Assembly (NCBI GenBank): GCA_000969725.1
Contig: JXSR01S034109.1
Source of the DNA: Ophiothrix spiculata
Lineage: Eukaryota; Echinodermata; Ophiuroidea; Amphilepidida; Ophiotrichidae
Reading direction: 5' to 3' (one strand)
Length of the DNA: 35,417 bases
In this document: in pieces, positions 10,802 to 22,390 of the stretch
How positions within the stretch are numbered: position 1 is the first letter of the stretch
Layout of the letters: every line of letters starts with the position of its first letter
Translations under genes and position numbers: made by a program
The notes under the pieces: model-generated
Databases searched by the model: none
Told to the model about the DNA's origin: nothing
The model's input: only the letters and a program-made list of their open reading frames with translations

Positions 10802-11084
10802 AATACTTCAATATTTTAATGTCTTGACAGGATTCTTTATTTTTGCATTACAATGAAGGACGGTTTGCATATCTTGACAATGACATTCTAAAGTAGATTA
10901 TGTATGTTTCATATTGTAGTCGTTTAATTTTCTTGCCAGCGATGCATCTCAATTTTATCTTTTACTCGAAGACAAACTTTGACGGAACATAACTCTACTT
11001 GTGGATATTGGATAAAATTCATCGAGTTGTCAAAAAGTGAAAAGTGACTATAGGGAACGACGTTACGGTAGAATTTATCAGTAC

Positions 11085-11740
11085 GGTCACATGTTTAGGC
11101 TAAATGAAACTATATTTATCCTACTCATTCATCGACATGATATACTCGTACTAATGATATTTCATAATCCCGATGGTATAGGAATAATCACGAATGTTAT
11201 TAAGGATGACATGGTTTGTAATTATTTTTAAAAATATGAAACGTTTAAACCCTTAAAATGTAGGTTAATTAGCGTGCTATATTTAGATAACGTAATTTTA
11301 TTGATAACGTAATTTATTTAATGTGGAATATATTACTAAATTCCAGATACAGAGCATTATGGCATATTAAGATATATTATTCTCATATTTTCCCTGAAAT
11401 TGGAGGTTAATGAGACGGGTTTCTCTCGAGGACCTTGTTTAGTGTAGCAATTTTATGCATTTTTGAAGAAGGGTGTTTTTAGCAATACTAAGGCGCAGTC
11501 ACTATAGTAAGCGTTCAATGTATGAATTTTAAAGACATCATTTAGTTTATTAGTCACCATTTATGCTATTTAGAGATTTTGTTGGTATTGTTTTGTATTT
11601 ATCGGATGAATAAAGAGCAAAAATGAGAATTAGTTATAACCCTTTTTTTTCTTTTTTAAACAACTGTGTATTGATAGACCTCAGGAGCCTTTTTTCCAAA
11701 GCATTTTCTTGATAAGGGTCCCATGTTAGTAACATGTGAA
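11085..11740 (+). repeat. Dispersed repeat family R1, copy 2
   Basis: Second long copy of R1, about 5.7 kb downstream of copy 1 and in the same orientation. Many indels separate the copies, including an extra AACGTAATTT-type unit near 11290. The 64-residue ORF inside it (11037-11231) is not preserved in copy 1. Confidence 0.75.
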
Positions 11741-11769
11741 ATCTATGTTTTTTTTGTATCGGTACATTT

Positions 11770-12110
11770 TTCAGAGCATGTAATTAACTGATCAGATTAT
11801 GTCAAGTGTGGATATTATTATCTTTTTAGCAGTAGTAGTTTCAATATGCGCAGAAGTACCAAATGCGTTTCCAAGATCATGTTTCCTTTTTTTTTTTAAA
11901 TAAAGAACAAGTTTTAATTAAAACTTTATTCTCTGCTACTAATCATTCGAGCGTTTCAAGGACATCTAACTAACTGATCAGATTATGTCAAGTGTGGAAA
12001 TTACATTATCACGCATTTCCTAGATTATGTTACTTTTTAAAATATAAATAACGAGTTTTAATTCAAAAAAGTTTTTTTCTTCAACTGATATTAATCATCG
12101 AGGTTTTTTC
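11770..12110 (+). repeat. Tandem duplication with about 185-bp period
   Basis: A block starting AACTGATCAGATTATGTCAA occurs at about 11786 and 11971. The following sequence also aligns with divergence (a TTTCCAAGATCATGTT / TTTCCTAGATTATGTT type match, then AGTTTTAATT and AATCAT). This gives two units of about 185 bp, the second shortened. Confidence 0.75.
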
Positions 12111-12976
12111 ATAAAGGTGTAAATATTATGCATCATGATATCAGCTTCCAAGCTGTAATTGCAAGTCTCAGTAACCTAGAAATCATGTTAGGATCAGATA
12201 AAACCATTGTTGCAGATAAAAGAGTTCCTTGCTGTGGTTCTATCAGGTTTTCTTTGCCTTTTTTTTAATATTATCCTTAAATATATACCGGTATTTGATT
12301 ACATATATGTTGTTCACAATCTTAATTACGTTTTTCGTTGGTTAGTTAAAAAGGAAACACTTTTCAGAATGTGATGTTTTGGCAGAAGCATTTAAATAAT
12401 TAACATGTTAAGGCTACTGTTCTTTTTCACAAGCGAGACGACTGAACGTAATGTTTACTGTAATTTTTCCCTACTTACACATTTCAGAACTTCAGACAAT
12501 TTTTGGTGTACATATGGAATAATGTTGTTAGTTTATATATAAAGCTTTATTAGTAATTTCACGTACTTGATCAATGTCAAAATGGCGTCAACAGACTACT
12601 TCGAAAAAGTAGACGCCCTTTTCGAAGAAACCTCATAATTCCATGATGTTCGAATGATTAAAATGTTTTCAAATAATAACAGATTGTAGGCCTGAGGCTT
12701 GATACTTCTTATTGAATTACATATAATATTGTATATATATGTTGGGTTTATTTTGAATGATAATGTAAGAAACCCGCGTTGTTTTGCCTGAAAACCAAAA
12801 TGAATTACTCTGTTTTTTCTACATTATCTACATTTTGTCTATTACTATTATTCGCATAATTTACTTGCAAATTGAGCATTCCATTGAGGCAAAAATTGCA
12901 ATTTTGTATGTAAATAATATAAAAATACGGCATTCTAATGTTTCTGTTTTAGATTTCAGTTCACGATCTCAACGCA
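12111..12976. other. Non-coding stretch
   Basis: No supported gene or RNA. The ORF at 12784-13020 runs into the tRNA-like sequence downstream and is rejected. Confidence 0.5.
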
Positions 12977-13058
12977 GTCTGGATAGCTCAGCAGTAGATC
13001 CCTCACTTTGTAATGCATGACTAACCCGCACCATAAGCCATGGTTCGAGTCCCCACAA
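12977..13058 (+). repeat. tRNA-derived SINE head (degenerate tRNA-like)
   Basis: An A-box-like TAGCTCAGCAGTAG (12984-12997) and an excellent B-box GGTTCGAGTCC (13042-13052) lie in the right order, as in an RNA polymerase III internal promoter. Their spacing of 58 bp is longer than in most tRNAs. The T-stem and anticodon stem do not pair properly, so no amino acid identity can be assigned. A SINE head or tRNA pseudogene fits better than a functional tRNA. The SINE body beyond about 13060 was not recognised. Confidence 0.6.
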
Positions 13059-15769
13059 ATGCAGTGGAAACTATTTATCTTTTCATGATTAAAAGTAGAT
13101 AAGGATCTATATGTTCCTGAGCAAATGGAGTAATTTACCCTGAATGTTAGTGTATTCAATTTCAATCTTTAAATGAGTAAATATGAGTTTGGAACAAATT
13201 ATACGCTCGAGAGTTTAAATTGTGCTATCTGAGTATAAAAGAAACCGAGCAAAATAATGTCAATAAGACAGTTAATCGGTAGCAAGAATTGGTGATACAA
13301 TTATTTTGTTTTTATTCTGTTGTCTTACAGAAACTTTGTCTTGTAGAAACCATTTCAAAGATTATTCCTAACATAATGTTTGTTGTAAAAAAGCTTTAAA
13401 TAAATATGTCAAAAGATCGCTCCCAGCAAAGTGCTGCATACATTGTGGTTCTAAACTTTTAAATATCATGAGTTAAACCTGTTCGTGAAAACCCCCTGCA
13501 GCCTGCATAATAAAAGCTTTGACCATGAGATGAACAGTTGTTTGATGGTTGTCATTGTGTATCGGAATAAGGAGCAATGATATGGCTAGTACAACCTGCA
13601 GGATTCAGATTGCAGTACGCATATTGCAGAATATGCATATTCAATGTAAATTGTAGAACCTACAAAAATATGCAGAACGCTGATTGTCAATTTTTAGAAT
13701 GAAAAAAATATATTTTTTAAGCTGAAAAGGGGTAAGTTTTGTGTTGTGGAATTCAGCAAGCGAAGAATTGATGTATAAATCTTAATGAATCAAAAACATA
13801 CTTAAATGTACTTTTGCCTAGCTTAAAAAAGCGGTGAAGTTTAATTGTTACCATTTGCGTACAAACACGTTTTAACACGCTGTGAGATTTACACAAGTGT
13901 GGGTGATATTTTAATTTAAGTATCTTAATGATCAACGAAAGTGATAACAAAGAAATGGATTACGGTATTAAAATTGACAATAAATTAAATGTCATACAAA
14001 CACAAGTAATAATTTGTAAGTGAAAGTATATATAAACGAAAGTAACATTGCAGATATGAATTTGATAGCAATAATATAACTGCCAATAATCATACATCTT
14101 TTTTCGACGTTTATAAAAAATGTAATATTCCCTTCACTTGTGATAAATAGAATTACATGTAAATTCAAATATTTTGATCGCAAGACAAAAGACTAAAGAT
14201 TGGTGTTATTGTTCCTAATATATATTTCATGGGTATCGATATGTAGAAACGTCATATATCCATATGTCACTGCTAAGTTATGAGACGCATGATCAAAATA
14301 TTCGCTAGTTGGACAGAAATGATTTTATACTATCCTCTTAAAATGAACATATTTGTGGAACACCTTTATCAATTCTTTGAATATTTTTAAGGTTAATTCA
14401 TGATTACTTAGAAAAAAAAAGTTATTTGTTTAGAATTTATCTTGTCCTTTAAATATGGCACCCATTTCAACTATTGCGTTTTTATTGAGACACTCGGTAT
14501 ACACAAATGTTTTGTTTGTGCCTTGTTAGTATACCGCTTTGTTTAGCTATTTGTTTTCAAATATGTTATGACAAGCTATTCAAGTGTATAAAACAGTGGG
14601 TGGAAGGTGTTTTATAAATTAAAGCCGAACTTCACATTCTGATGTTTTTGCTGTATGCAAATCAGAGAGAAAACATTCCCTTACATTGATACAAACAATA
14701 TACATGTATATATATTCGAGGAGCAAATGGAAACCATTTGAGTGAATAAGAATGAACATATGTTGCAAGCGAATTATCCTTAGATGAACGAATGTCTTTG
14801 GAAAATGGACGTAAATCCGAGCTGGTCCAAGCTGCAATCATTGCTAGATTCTCAGTAAGAACTTTACTTTCCACACTAATTATTACCACTGATTACTGAG
14901 TTATTCCTTGTTATGAAAAGAGTTTGTTTCTTTGTAGATTTATACTATATTGTAACTGACACAGCACAAATACCATAGAGAAAAAATATTAAATTAACAC
15001 ATATGCTCGTAACTCTAATAAATATAAGAACAACTTACCGAAAGCACGAGGAATCTTGACAAGACATTCAAATTACACGTTATTATCTATGGTTTTATAC
15101 AGAACTGCAAAAGAAACAAAAAAGAAAACATAAAGAATGAAGACATTGGGTTGAAGCTAAAACACTGTTGCACATATAGTTGGAATAAAGATATTTTTTA
15201 CAACTTGTTTATGTAAAGGTCGATTTATGAGGGCAAACTACAAACTTATGTTGCTCTTGGTCAAATTTGATAGGTAATCTAGTTGAGTGTGAAATGGAGT
15301 TCCGAATGTGATCAATTTTCTCATGTACTGGTAGGGGGCAACGACACGAATGGTAAACAAAACCCCGTGAATTTGAGGTAAAGTAACTCACTACTCAACT
15401 TTAGTGGTCATATGGAATGTTTATAGAATGGAGTGATAAGCAGGCGATTAAATGTATTGGTCACGCTTGACTACGCCCAGAGAATGCTTGGAAGCAAAAC
15501 ATGAAATGATCCTTCAACGCCCCTCAATTTACAATAAGAGGGTTGTGGTGAACGTGGAATGTTCCCTTGCGGTATATGACACCTTGGAAGGTTTAAGATG
15601 ACAAAAAAAAAATCAAGACAAAAATACAGACTCAACTAATGTCATTTCAATAAGACTGATAAATCTTCAATTCATTAAAATGTATGCTAATTTATTATAT
15701 TTTACTTTCTCTTATATACTTTAGAGTGTTAGTAACTAATTATCATTATATTTACCTTTTGAAGCATGA
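13059..15769. other. Long AT-rich non-coding stretch
   Basis: No gene is supported over 2.7 kb. Small items include alternating GCATATTGCAG / AATATGC strings near 13618-13640 and a hairpin pairing CGGTATAC (about 14494) with GTATACCG (about 14530). The overlapping minus-strand ORFs at 14619-14889 have no recognisable domain. Confidence 0.5.
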
Positions 15770-15772
15770 TAA

Positions 15773-15802
15773 GGGGCGCACCATTAGATTTCCAGGAGAG
15801 GT

Positions 15803-15833
<31 letters not shown>

Positions 15834-16009
15834 AGCAGGAAGTTTTTGGGGAAAAAATCCCTCTCTACAGGCAGACGAAAAAAAATCCCCCTGAACATGG
15901 AATAGGCAGAAAAACAGTAATATCCGGGGAAAAAATCGCCCTCGAATGGGCCACCAAAAAAGAAAATTCAACTTCCTGCTCCCCCTCTGGAAATCTTATG
16001 GTGCGCCCC
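15773..16009. mobile_element. MITE with TAA target duplication (PIF/Harbinger-like)
   Basis: Termini are GGGGCGCACCATTAGATTTC and its complement (one mismatch), with arms continuing through AGCAGGAAGTT on both sides. TAA flanks both ends (15770-15772 and 16010-16012), the three-base duplication typical of PIF/Harbinger. The 237-bp element has no coding capacity. The left arm carries a run of 30 G (15803-15832) where the right arm has only five C, so the homopolymer expanded after insertion or is an assembly artefact. ORFs across it are poly-Gly/poly-Pro artefacts. Confidence 0.85.
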
Positions 16010-16012
16010 TAA

Positions 16013-16894
16013 AGCAGCGGTTCTCTGCAAACTCAAACTTCACTGTCTACATGTATGTGATGTAGTTTAAGTAGCTATAGCATCAGACATAAATGGCGTA
16101 ATTTTCACACTTCATTAAAGCCTGACCATCCCAAAAGTGTCTTGTCATTAATCTGACCGTAATTTACTTCATTTTAAAAGAATTGTCACGCAGGCATATT
16201 CGCTTAAATGTTGCAGGAATTGCTCCTCATTTTTAGTTTCAAGCTAATTTGGCATGCAATTGCATTAAGTGATAGGTATAACACTGCTGACCATCTGAGA
16301 ACAAGTCTGGCTAGTAAGGGCAATGTCACTGCTAACAACCTCCACACTTATTAATGCCTCCCATACCCAATCACTCTCTTTTCAATGTTATATATCTGTA
16401 TTCATAAAGAAGCAAAGACTTATTGGGCTACAAACGGATATCCCCTTTTCAAAACTCGCAACTGTCTTGAAAACGTGACATGTTTCATATTAGCGCGTTG
16501 ATCGTCACCAAAGCTAAAGGATTGAAAATAGCCTTATCAAACTGACAGACAAAGTGGTTCGAGAAGCAAACGATATACAATACCACTTTTTCCCATCACG
16601 TACAATGATAGGTAAACTGCTAAAAAGACAGGAAACAGTGCTCCCTTTTACGACATATTGCAGATCGATTAGGAAGAAATGCATTATAATTTTAAGAATG
16701 GGTCGTTTTAGTTAAGAAATACCTGATACGTAATGAAATACGTAGGTGACCGTTTATATCGAACAAGTCGTAAATGCAACTTCTTTTCATTTATTACTTT
16801 TTGAAACTGAGATAAATGCGTCAAAATTTCAGTTAAGAACATGTTTTTTCTTGATGATCCCCCGAACATATTAGGCATATTTCAATTTTTAGTG
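16013..16894. other. Non-coding stretch
   Basis: No gene, RNA or repeat recognised on either strand. Confidence 0.5.
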
Positions 16895-17850
16895 ATTATC
16901 TTGAAATGAAACTTGAAGCTATTTTTTGACGCAAGCATAAAGATTATGACCCGTATTCCTGAAAGTGTCACACTGATATGACAACTCCAGAAATGTGCAT
17001 TTTTCAAATTTGTAACTATACATGTAAATCTCACAGCACGTTTGTTGTGCACACCTAGGAGATACAGAGACAATGGGGAACTTGACAGCACAAAAACCTC
17101 TCAAAATTAGGTCCAAAATCGTACATAATATTAAATTAAAGAAATTCAATTTGCCATATTTTCTACAACCCTATAAAATTTCTAGTGTCCAGCACTTGAA
17201 ACTTTACAGGGTTATCTTACACATTGGTTTTTATAAATAATGACCAGTTAACATTGTCTGAGTTATCCATTTAGAAGAGTATGGAGTATCCATGCGGACA
17301 TTCCACTCCTGATTGGAGAACCCAAGTATTAAGTACAGGTCTAAATTCATTCATGTACATTGGTGGATCGATGTAACTTGTTGTTCATCGATATTTAATA
17401 AAGCAAGCGTGTATTAAGAACATTTTAAATTTTTCGCTTGATTCAAACTGGCGATCATGCTAGAACCACTGGAGAAAAAAAAATCATGACCGAACACCTT
17501 TCCCAGCGACGTTTTGACAGGGCCACAACATCTGGGTTAAGAAACACGTTGGAGTAACAGCATATTAAATTAACCCACTGAAGGAGACTCGTTTTGCTGT
17601 GTTTAGTGCTATGGCTGAGATACCCCAAAGAACTTTCAAATCACAAATGGAAGTACGCAATGGAGAGTCATGACGTTGTATGCTTCTTAGTGAGAACAGA
17701 GGAAATATTGATTGATGGGAATTCATCGAATTATGAATCAAGATTAATAAGATATATTCAATTTTCTTTGTTTAATATGGACTTAAAGTTTTTTTTTTTA
17801 AAGTTATTTGTACACATAAGTATTCCCCTGCAAACGATCATACGACCTTT
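16895..17850 (+). mobile_element. Second Tc1-like element, deleted and decayed
   Basis: This aligns with the minus strand of the 6166-7767 transposon: the left terminal repeat (16895-17240, sharing AATTAGGTCCAAA and GATACAGAGACAATGGG-type blocks), then interior sequence (17290-17520, sharing TGTAACTTGTTGTTCATCGA and GGCGATCATGCTAG). About 430 bp of the transposase core present in the other copy is missing near 17525. The C-terminal coding region follows (17530-17715). The right terminal repeat is short and poor (about 17770-17840). The extreme ends are too diverged to call a target duplication. Confidence 0.78.
17528..17705 (+). pseudogene. Tc1-like transposase C-terminal remnant
   Basis: In one frame this reads NIWVKKHVG, then after a stop FAVFSAMAEIPQRTFKSQME. 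Both correspond to residues in the transposase relic at 6490-7470 (NNWVKKHV and AVFGALAEVPEKTLQ...QME). Agreement between two independently decayed copies supports a true protein origin. The 105-residue ORF at 17594-17911 reads a different frame and is not the ancestral product. Confidence 0.65.
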
Positions 17851-18007
17851 TTTAGTAAATTATCACAACCATCATATCATTGTCGAATCCTTTTATCATA
17901 ATTCAGTATAGATTTATTTAGAATGCTTGCACATCTTTCCCTCCATGGCTTGAGCAAATCTTGATAATGGCCAGAGTACTCCTGAAGATTACAACGAGAT
18001 ACTACTT

Positions 18008-19148
18008 TCCTACTACTTGGGGAAGACTACTTTCCCATTAACGCTGAAAGTACCGTATATCCGGGAACTTTTGCGCAATCGGCCATAACGTCATATGTGG
18101 CTCATTCTCCGATAAACCGTGCAACTTTGGTTAGAGAAATGTTGAAATTTCGACTACTAATAACTCATGAAAAACATACAAAATCATAAACTCTTATGGT
18201 TTCTGAAGAAGAAAAAGTGCATGTGAGATGTTTTAAAAAATACTTGATTTTTTAACCATTGTATTCCCTATACCAAAATTTCGTATCTGTCGTTTCGTAT
18301 CTGTTTGAATCTTTTTTTTTAATATTCATTTTTGAGAAAATAAGTTTTCTTACAAACTTGATCTTTACACTAAATTAGGAGCTCTACACATACTACACTG
18401 TGGTGTAGTATTTCGCTCATAGTGTACCGCGTTTTGCGAGAAGACAGCAAAATGTGCGTTTCGTATCTGTCGCGACGTGACAGTCACATAGGTTTTTTTG
18501 ATATTAATATCCCTGTAAATCATTACTGTAAATATATAATTCTATATAACATATATGTTATTCAACACTGAAGTTTACTTGATAAACCTAATGCGGAATC
18601 AGCCATCAACAAATTCATTTTCACACTTTGTTATCGATTTTAGAATCTACTTCGTATCTGTTTGCAATATTGGCGACATGCTTTAAAAAGCTCTTATGCC
18701 ACATCAAATACTTAATATAATTAAACTTTATATGTCATTATCAATACCTATTACGGGCTGTTAAATAGCGTGCATTGCGTTTGATATGCCCGAATATTTT
18801 AGGATCGTGGGCACTTAAAACATAAAAAGTATGGCTGGCGACATGGGGAAAAGTAACGATTTTGCATTTTCAGATTAATCGTTATCTACTTTCCTGGCAT
18901 GCTAAAATGTTTAGCTTCACACATGTTACTAATTAGACTCTAATGTTATGAACTAGACCACTCAAATTATTTGTAATAGGCTTAACAACGTTAAACAAGT
19001 AACACGAACATGAGCGACACCAAAACGGCAAAGTTGCACACTTTATCGGAGAATGAGCCATGTACACAACGTAAATATGGTCGCTTGCGCAGAAATGCCC
19101 GTATTTGCAGTTACTTTTAAGATGCATTATGGGACATACTAAAGTAGT
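18008..19148. mobile_element. Inverted-repeat element R3 (about 1.1 kb)
   Basis: Terminal arms of about 90-120 bp are inverted repeats. The best block is TGGCTCATTCTCCGATAAA (18099-18118) and its complement (19043-19061), followed by GTGCAACTTTG on both arms. Farther out are diverged matches such as ACTTTTGCGCAATCGGCC with ATTTCTGCGCAAGCGACC. No transposase frame was seen between the arms, so the element would be non-autonomous. The interior carries the spaced TTCGTATCTGT array. Exact ends and target duplication are uncertain. Confidence 0.65.
18279..18661 (+). repeat. Spaced array of TTCGTATCTGT
   Basis: The 11-mer TTCGTATCTGT occurs four times on the same strand, starting at 18280, 18294, 18460 and 18651. 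The 14-mer TTTCGTATCTGTCG is exact at 18279 and 18459. The first two copies form a doublet with a 14-bp step. The next gaps are 166 and 191 bp. Flanking sequence is not obviously shared between copies. Confidence 0.9.
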
Positions 19149-19387
19149 ATATTGGTAAAAACAAGTGTTTGTATGACCTCCTCGTAAAGCTTTGGGCGGT
19201 CAAGACCCGTTTGAGAAGCACTCTATCCATTTGAATATTTTACAGTAGCTGCAATGCATAGGACATTGAAAACTGACTTGGTAAAAAGTTTGAATTGTTT
19301 AATTTGAAAAGTGTGAATTATGAAAAAAAAAAACGCTTAAATTAAAACATTTCGTTGGCATGAATGTTAGCGACTGTTCGTATATGG

Positions 19388-20049
19388 TTAAATTGAAGAG
19401 TGTAGTCAAAGAAGTTCCTATGTTACATTAAATCAGTTTTGAGAAAAGTGGGTTTAAAGTTTTTGGAATTGTGTAAAAGTTTTATTCTATTAAAAGTAGT
19501 TTTGAAATGTTTATGGTATGGTTGTATTTGAAAAATCTGAAAATAAGTGAACAAGTTCAGCTCATATAATAATCAATAAATTGCACATTGGAACTTCTTG
19601 CTCTAAAAATAAGGTCCAAAATTCTAAATGTGGCATAATATCATATGTATATATTTTTTTATTGGATGTAGAGCTAGTGACAAATAATTTGACATGTCAT
19701 TCACTCAAATTGGACCATCTTGAAAATTTGATCCCACGTGACCTCCGGTTGATTTTTAGCTTATATCTCCTGAACCAGTCGTGCTACATAGGTAAAACTA
19801 TATATATTTGACATCCTTGCGACGAGGCAATTAATTTGATATGTAACTTGATATATTTTGCCTTTTTAAAATTTGACCCAAAATTCACTCAAGCGTGAAA
19901 ACCACTTCCGGTTGAGTCAATCACCCGATTTTTTCATTAAATATGCCCAAACCGTCAATGCACCTAAATCTAAAAAAAAACCCACACCCTTATTTTGGCC
20001 AAAATATAACATAGGAACATCTTTGACTACACTCTTCAATTTTAAAAGT
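19388..20049. mobile_element. Inverted-repeat element, about 660 bp
   Basis: ATTGAAGAGTGTAGTCAAAG followed by A(A/T)GTTCCTATGTTA occurs at 19391-19424 and, as its complement, at about 20008-20042. The arms continue inward with weaker similarity. The interior contains two CCGGTTGA strings in different contexts and no convincing ORF. This is probably a MITE or a non-autonomous DNA transposon of unknown superfamily. Confidence 0.65.
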
Positions 20050-20387
20050 TTTCAGTGATTTTCGCGTGGGTGTATGTGTTGCTTTTACTAATGTATTTGA
20101 AATCTTGCAAATACGGTTTAATTATTTCACTATTCCTATAAAGATGAGAAAAAGAGAAGGCATAATTTACACCTCTCCAAGTTATCTTATACTTCTTGAA
20201 AACAAACTTCGAGAGAAATACAGTATTTTAATAGGTATAAAATCTTCATGGCTTAAAATATATAATAGTTTCCAGCCTTTTCTATTTCAAGTCACATTTA
20301 ATGGTCCCCTTTACGACGTGTATAATAGAGTGGATATTGTTTGCTAATTCCATTTGTTATCAAAACTTTCCTTTGGCGTCACTATCT
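20050..20387. other. Unassigned stretch with an unsupported ORF
   Basis: A 93-residue plus-strand ORF (20066-20347) covers most of it. It is Ile/Leu/Tyr-rich with no recognised domain, no second copy and AT-driven composition. I do not call it a gene. Confidence 0.45.
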
Positions 20388-21170
20388 CTGTAATAGTAAA
20401 AGAAATCCTGTGGATCAGCACAATATTAGTTCCAAAGTGCTTGGTCGTTGATCTCACTTCCTATGCCAGCGTTACGTCAATAATATCTAGAATTGTAGGT
20501 CACTTTACAACATCCTCAAATAATAAGGATCATTGATCTCTTCAAAATACTTTTTTAAGGCAAGTTTTAGAGTCGGAAGATTTTTAAATCTTAAACAACT
20601 CTAACACTTAACTTAAAAGTTTTTCGTTCGGCGATGCTTAATTTGTGACCTTCTTTTATAACATAACCAATTGCGCTCATACATTGTATTTCACAATGGA
20701 AATGCAACATCCATGCACAAAATAATGTAAATAAGTTGACTAAAAGCTAATTCTAATGCACCACCTAAAAATCAGAAGCAACATTTAAAACCGTTTATTA
20801 CCCCTGACATAGATTTTCCATGACGTTTGCCGATGTTAATCTATAACCTCGAGGTGATTTTCACTTGCACTTAAAATTAAACACCTGCTTAGTGATAACA
20901 ATGGATTACATAAGACCCAGGTGTAAGATTCATGAAACGACTACATTGATTGAGAATACTGCTAAATTTGGGTCGACATACAGCATCACTTTATTCTATA
21001 TTTGGAACATTTTCTGTTAACCCTCGTCTTCTTAAGGGGAGGATGGTTACGTCCCCCTTACGGATGATAGTAAATTGCACCAAACTGCAAAATAAGGCCA
21101 ACCCTGGACATTTAGGTACTTGCGTGAGGACACTACAAGTAGACCAAATGCCTTGGCCTTTACACATGTA
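20388..21170 (+). repeat. Dispersed repeat family R2, copy 1
   Basis: This aligns with 21778-22390 and with the interrupted copy 31012-32965, all in the same orientation. Shared blocks include AACAATGGATTACATAAGAC, AAAACCGTTTATTACCC and GGATGATAGTAAATTGCACC-like strings. It serves as the pre-insertion sequence for both elements nested in copy 3. No terminal inverted repeats, poly-A or ORF were recognised, so the class is unknown. Confidence 0.8.
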
Positions 21171-21777
21171 ATTTATTTTCCTTGAAGCAGAATCTCCATC
21201 AAATTTATCAAACACCTGAGGTCTGTTGCACATCTTCAATATATCTATTTATTTATAGACCAAATGTAATTTCCCTGAGGTAATTTCTATCAGAAGTTCA
21301 TATGTGACCGACAAAAAACAGGACATTCTGATGCCGAGATTGTGTAAACACAAACAAATTTATTGATAGAAAATAAGCCTGAAGCAATGATCTGTTGCTA
21401 CATTATTTTTGACGCAGCTGGGGCAATATTTTATAATCTTGAGATCAAAATAAATCGACTAAAGGCCTAGATATACTTCGTCATTTTTGTAGTCATTTTC
21501 ATTCAGTATTTTATAATTGGTGTAAATTGTCTAAAATGGAGTAAACTGTTAATTCTGAATGAGAATTTTCATTTCATATTTTCACATTATGAAGAATGTA
21601 TTAAATGGAGACCTATTTTTCACCCCATTGCACATTTTCAAGTGCTTGCTGATGGGCAGTATAATGTTACTTTCATTCTGAATGAACATTTTCCTTGTAC
21701 AATTTCACCATTGTGTAAATCATAACCATCATCGCAAGAGGAGATTAGCTTATCATGAATAGATCTAGGCCGTAGAA
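21171..21777. other. Spacer between two R2 copies
   Basis: Short internal similarity is visible (CATTCTGAATGAACATTTTC-like strings near 21502, 21555 and 21675), suggesting degenerate local repeats. No gene. Confidence 0.4.
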
Positions 21778-22390
21778 TCAATATCAGAAATAGTAAAAAA
21801 ATTCCTGTGGATCAACAACGATTACTTTCAAAGAACTTGAGCTTAACATTGACATCACTTTCTTTGCCATCCTTATACCAATAATAAATAGGTCATATCT
21901 TGAACGATTTATATTTATTCCAATTCCATAAAAATTAAGTCTTTTTAACGATTCAAAATACTTTTAAAGGATGTATAAGAGTTTTAAGATATAAATCGTA
22001 TGGTTCAGTGATGCTATTTTCTATCAGCTGCTCGCATAACTTTCATTTCACAAAGGAAATGAAACATTTAATCACAAAATCATTGCCAAAAAGGTCATCT
22101 TAAAGTTTAAATTTTCAAAGATTTCAAAGGTGCGCTGTTAGGAATCAGGAACATTTAAAACTCGTTATTACCCATGACATAGATATTCCATTAGGTATGA
22201 CGATGTTAATCTGTAACCTCCAGGTGATTTTTACTGGCACTAAAAATGAAACACCTGCTAAGCGATAACAATGGATTACATAAGACCGTAGGTTGATTGA
22301 GATTATTACTGAAAGTGGGTCGACACAGAAAATCATTTCAACTCTGTATTCATAGTATTTTAGGCATTTTCTGTTATAATATGAAGGCAA
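21778..22390 (+). repeat. Dispersed repeat family R2, copy 2
   Basis: Diverged relative of 20388-21170, beginning at AAATAGTAAAAAAATTCCTG and running to GTGGGTCGACACA and beyond. It is more diverged from copies 1 and 3 than they are from each other, judging by eye. The 3' portion seen in the other copies (GATGATAGTAAATT...) is absent. Confidence 0.7.

Noticed and set aside
14619-14889. Two overlapping minus-strand ORFs
   Set aside because: Neither frame shows a domain, and overlapping frames in AT-rich DNA are expected by chance.
15684-15971. ORFs with poly-Gly and poly-Pro on opposite strands
   Set aside because: They are translations of the 30-G run in a MITE.
20066-20347. 93-residue plus-strand ORF
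   Set aside because: Longest open frame in its area, but no recognised motif, composition typical of AT-rich chance ORFs and no second copy to compare.
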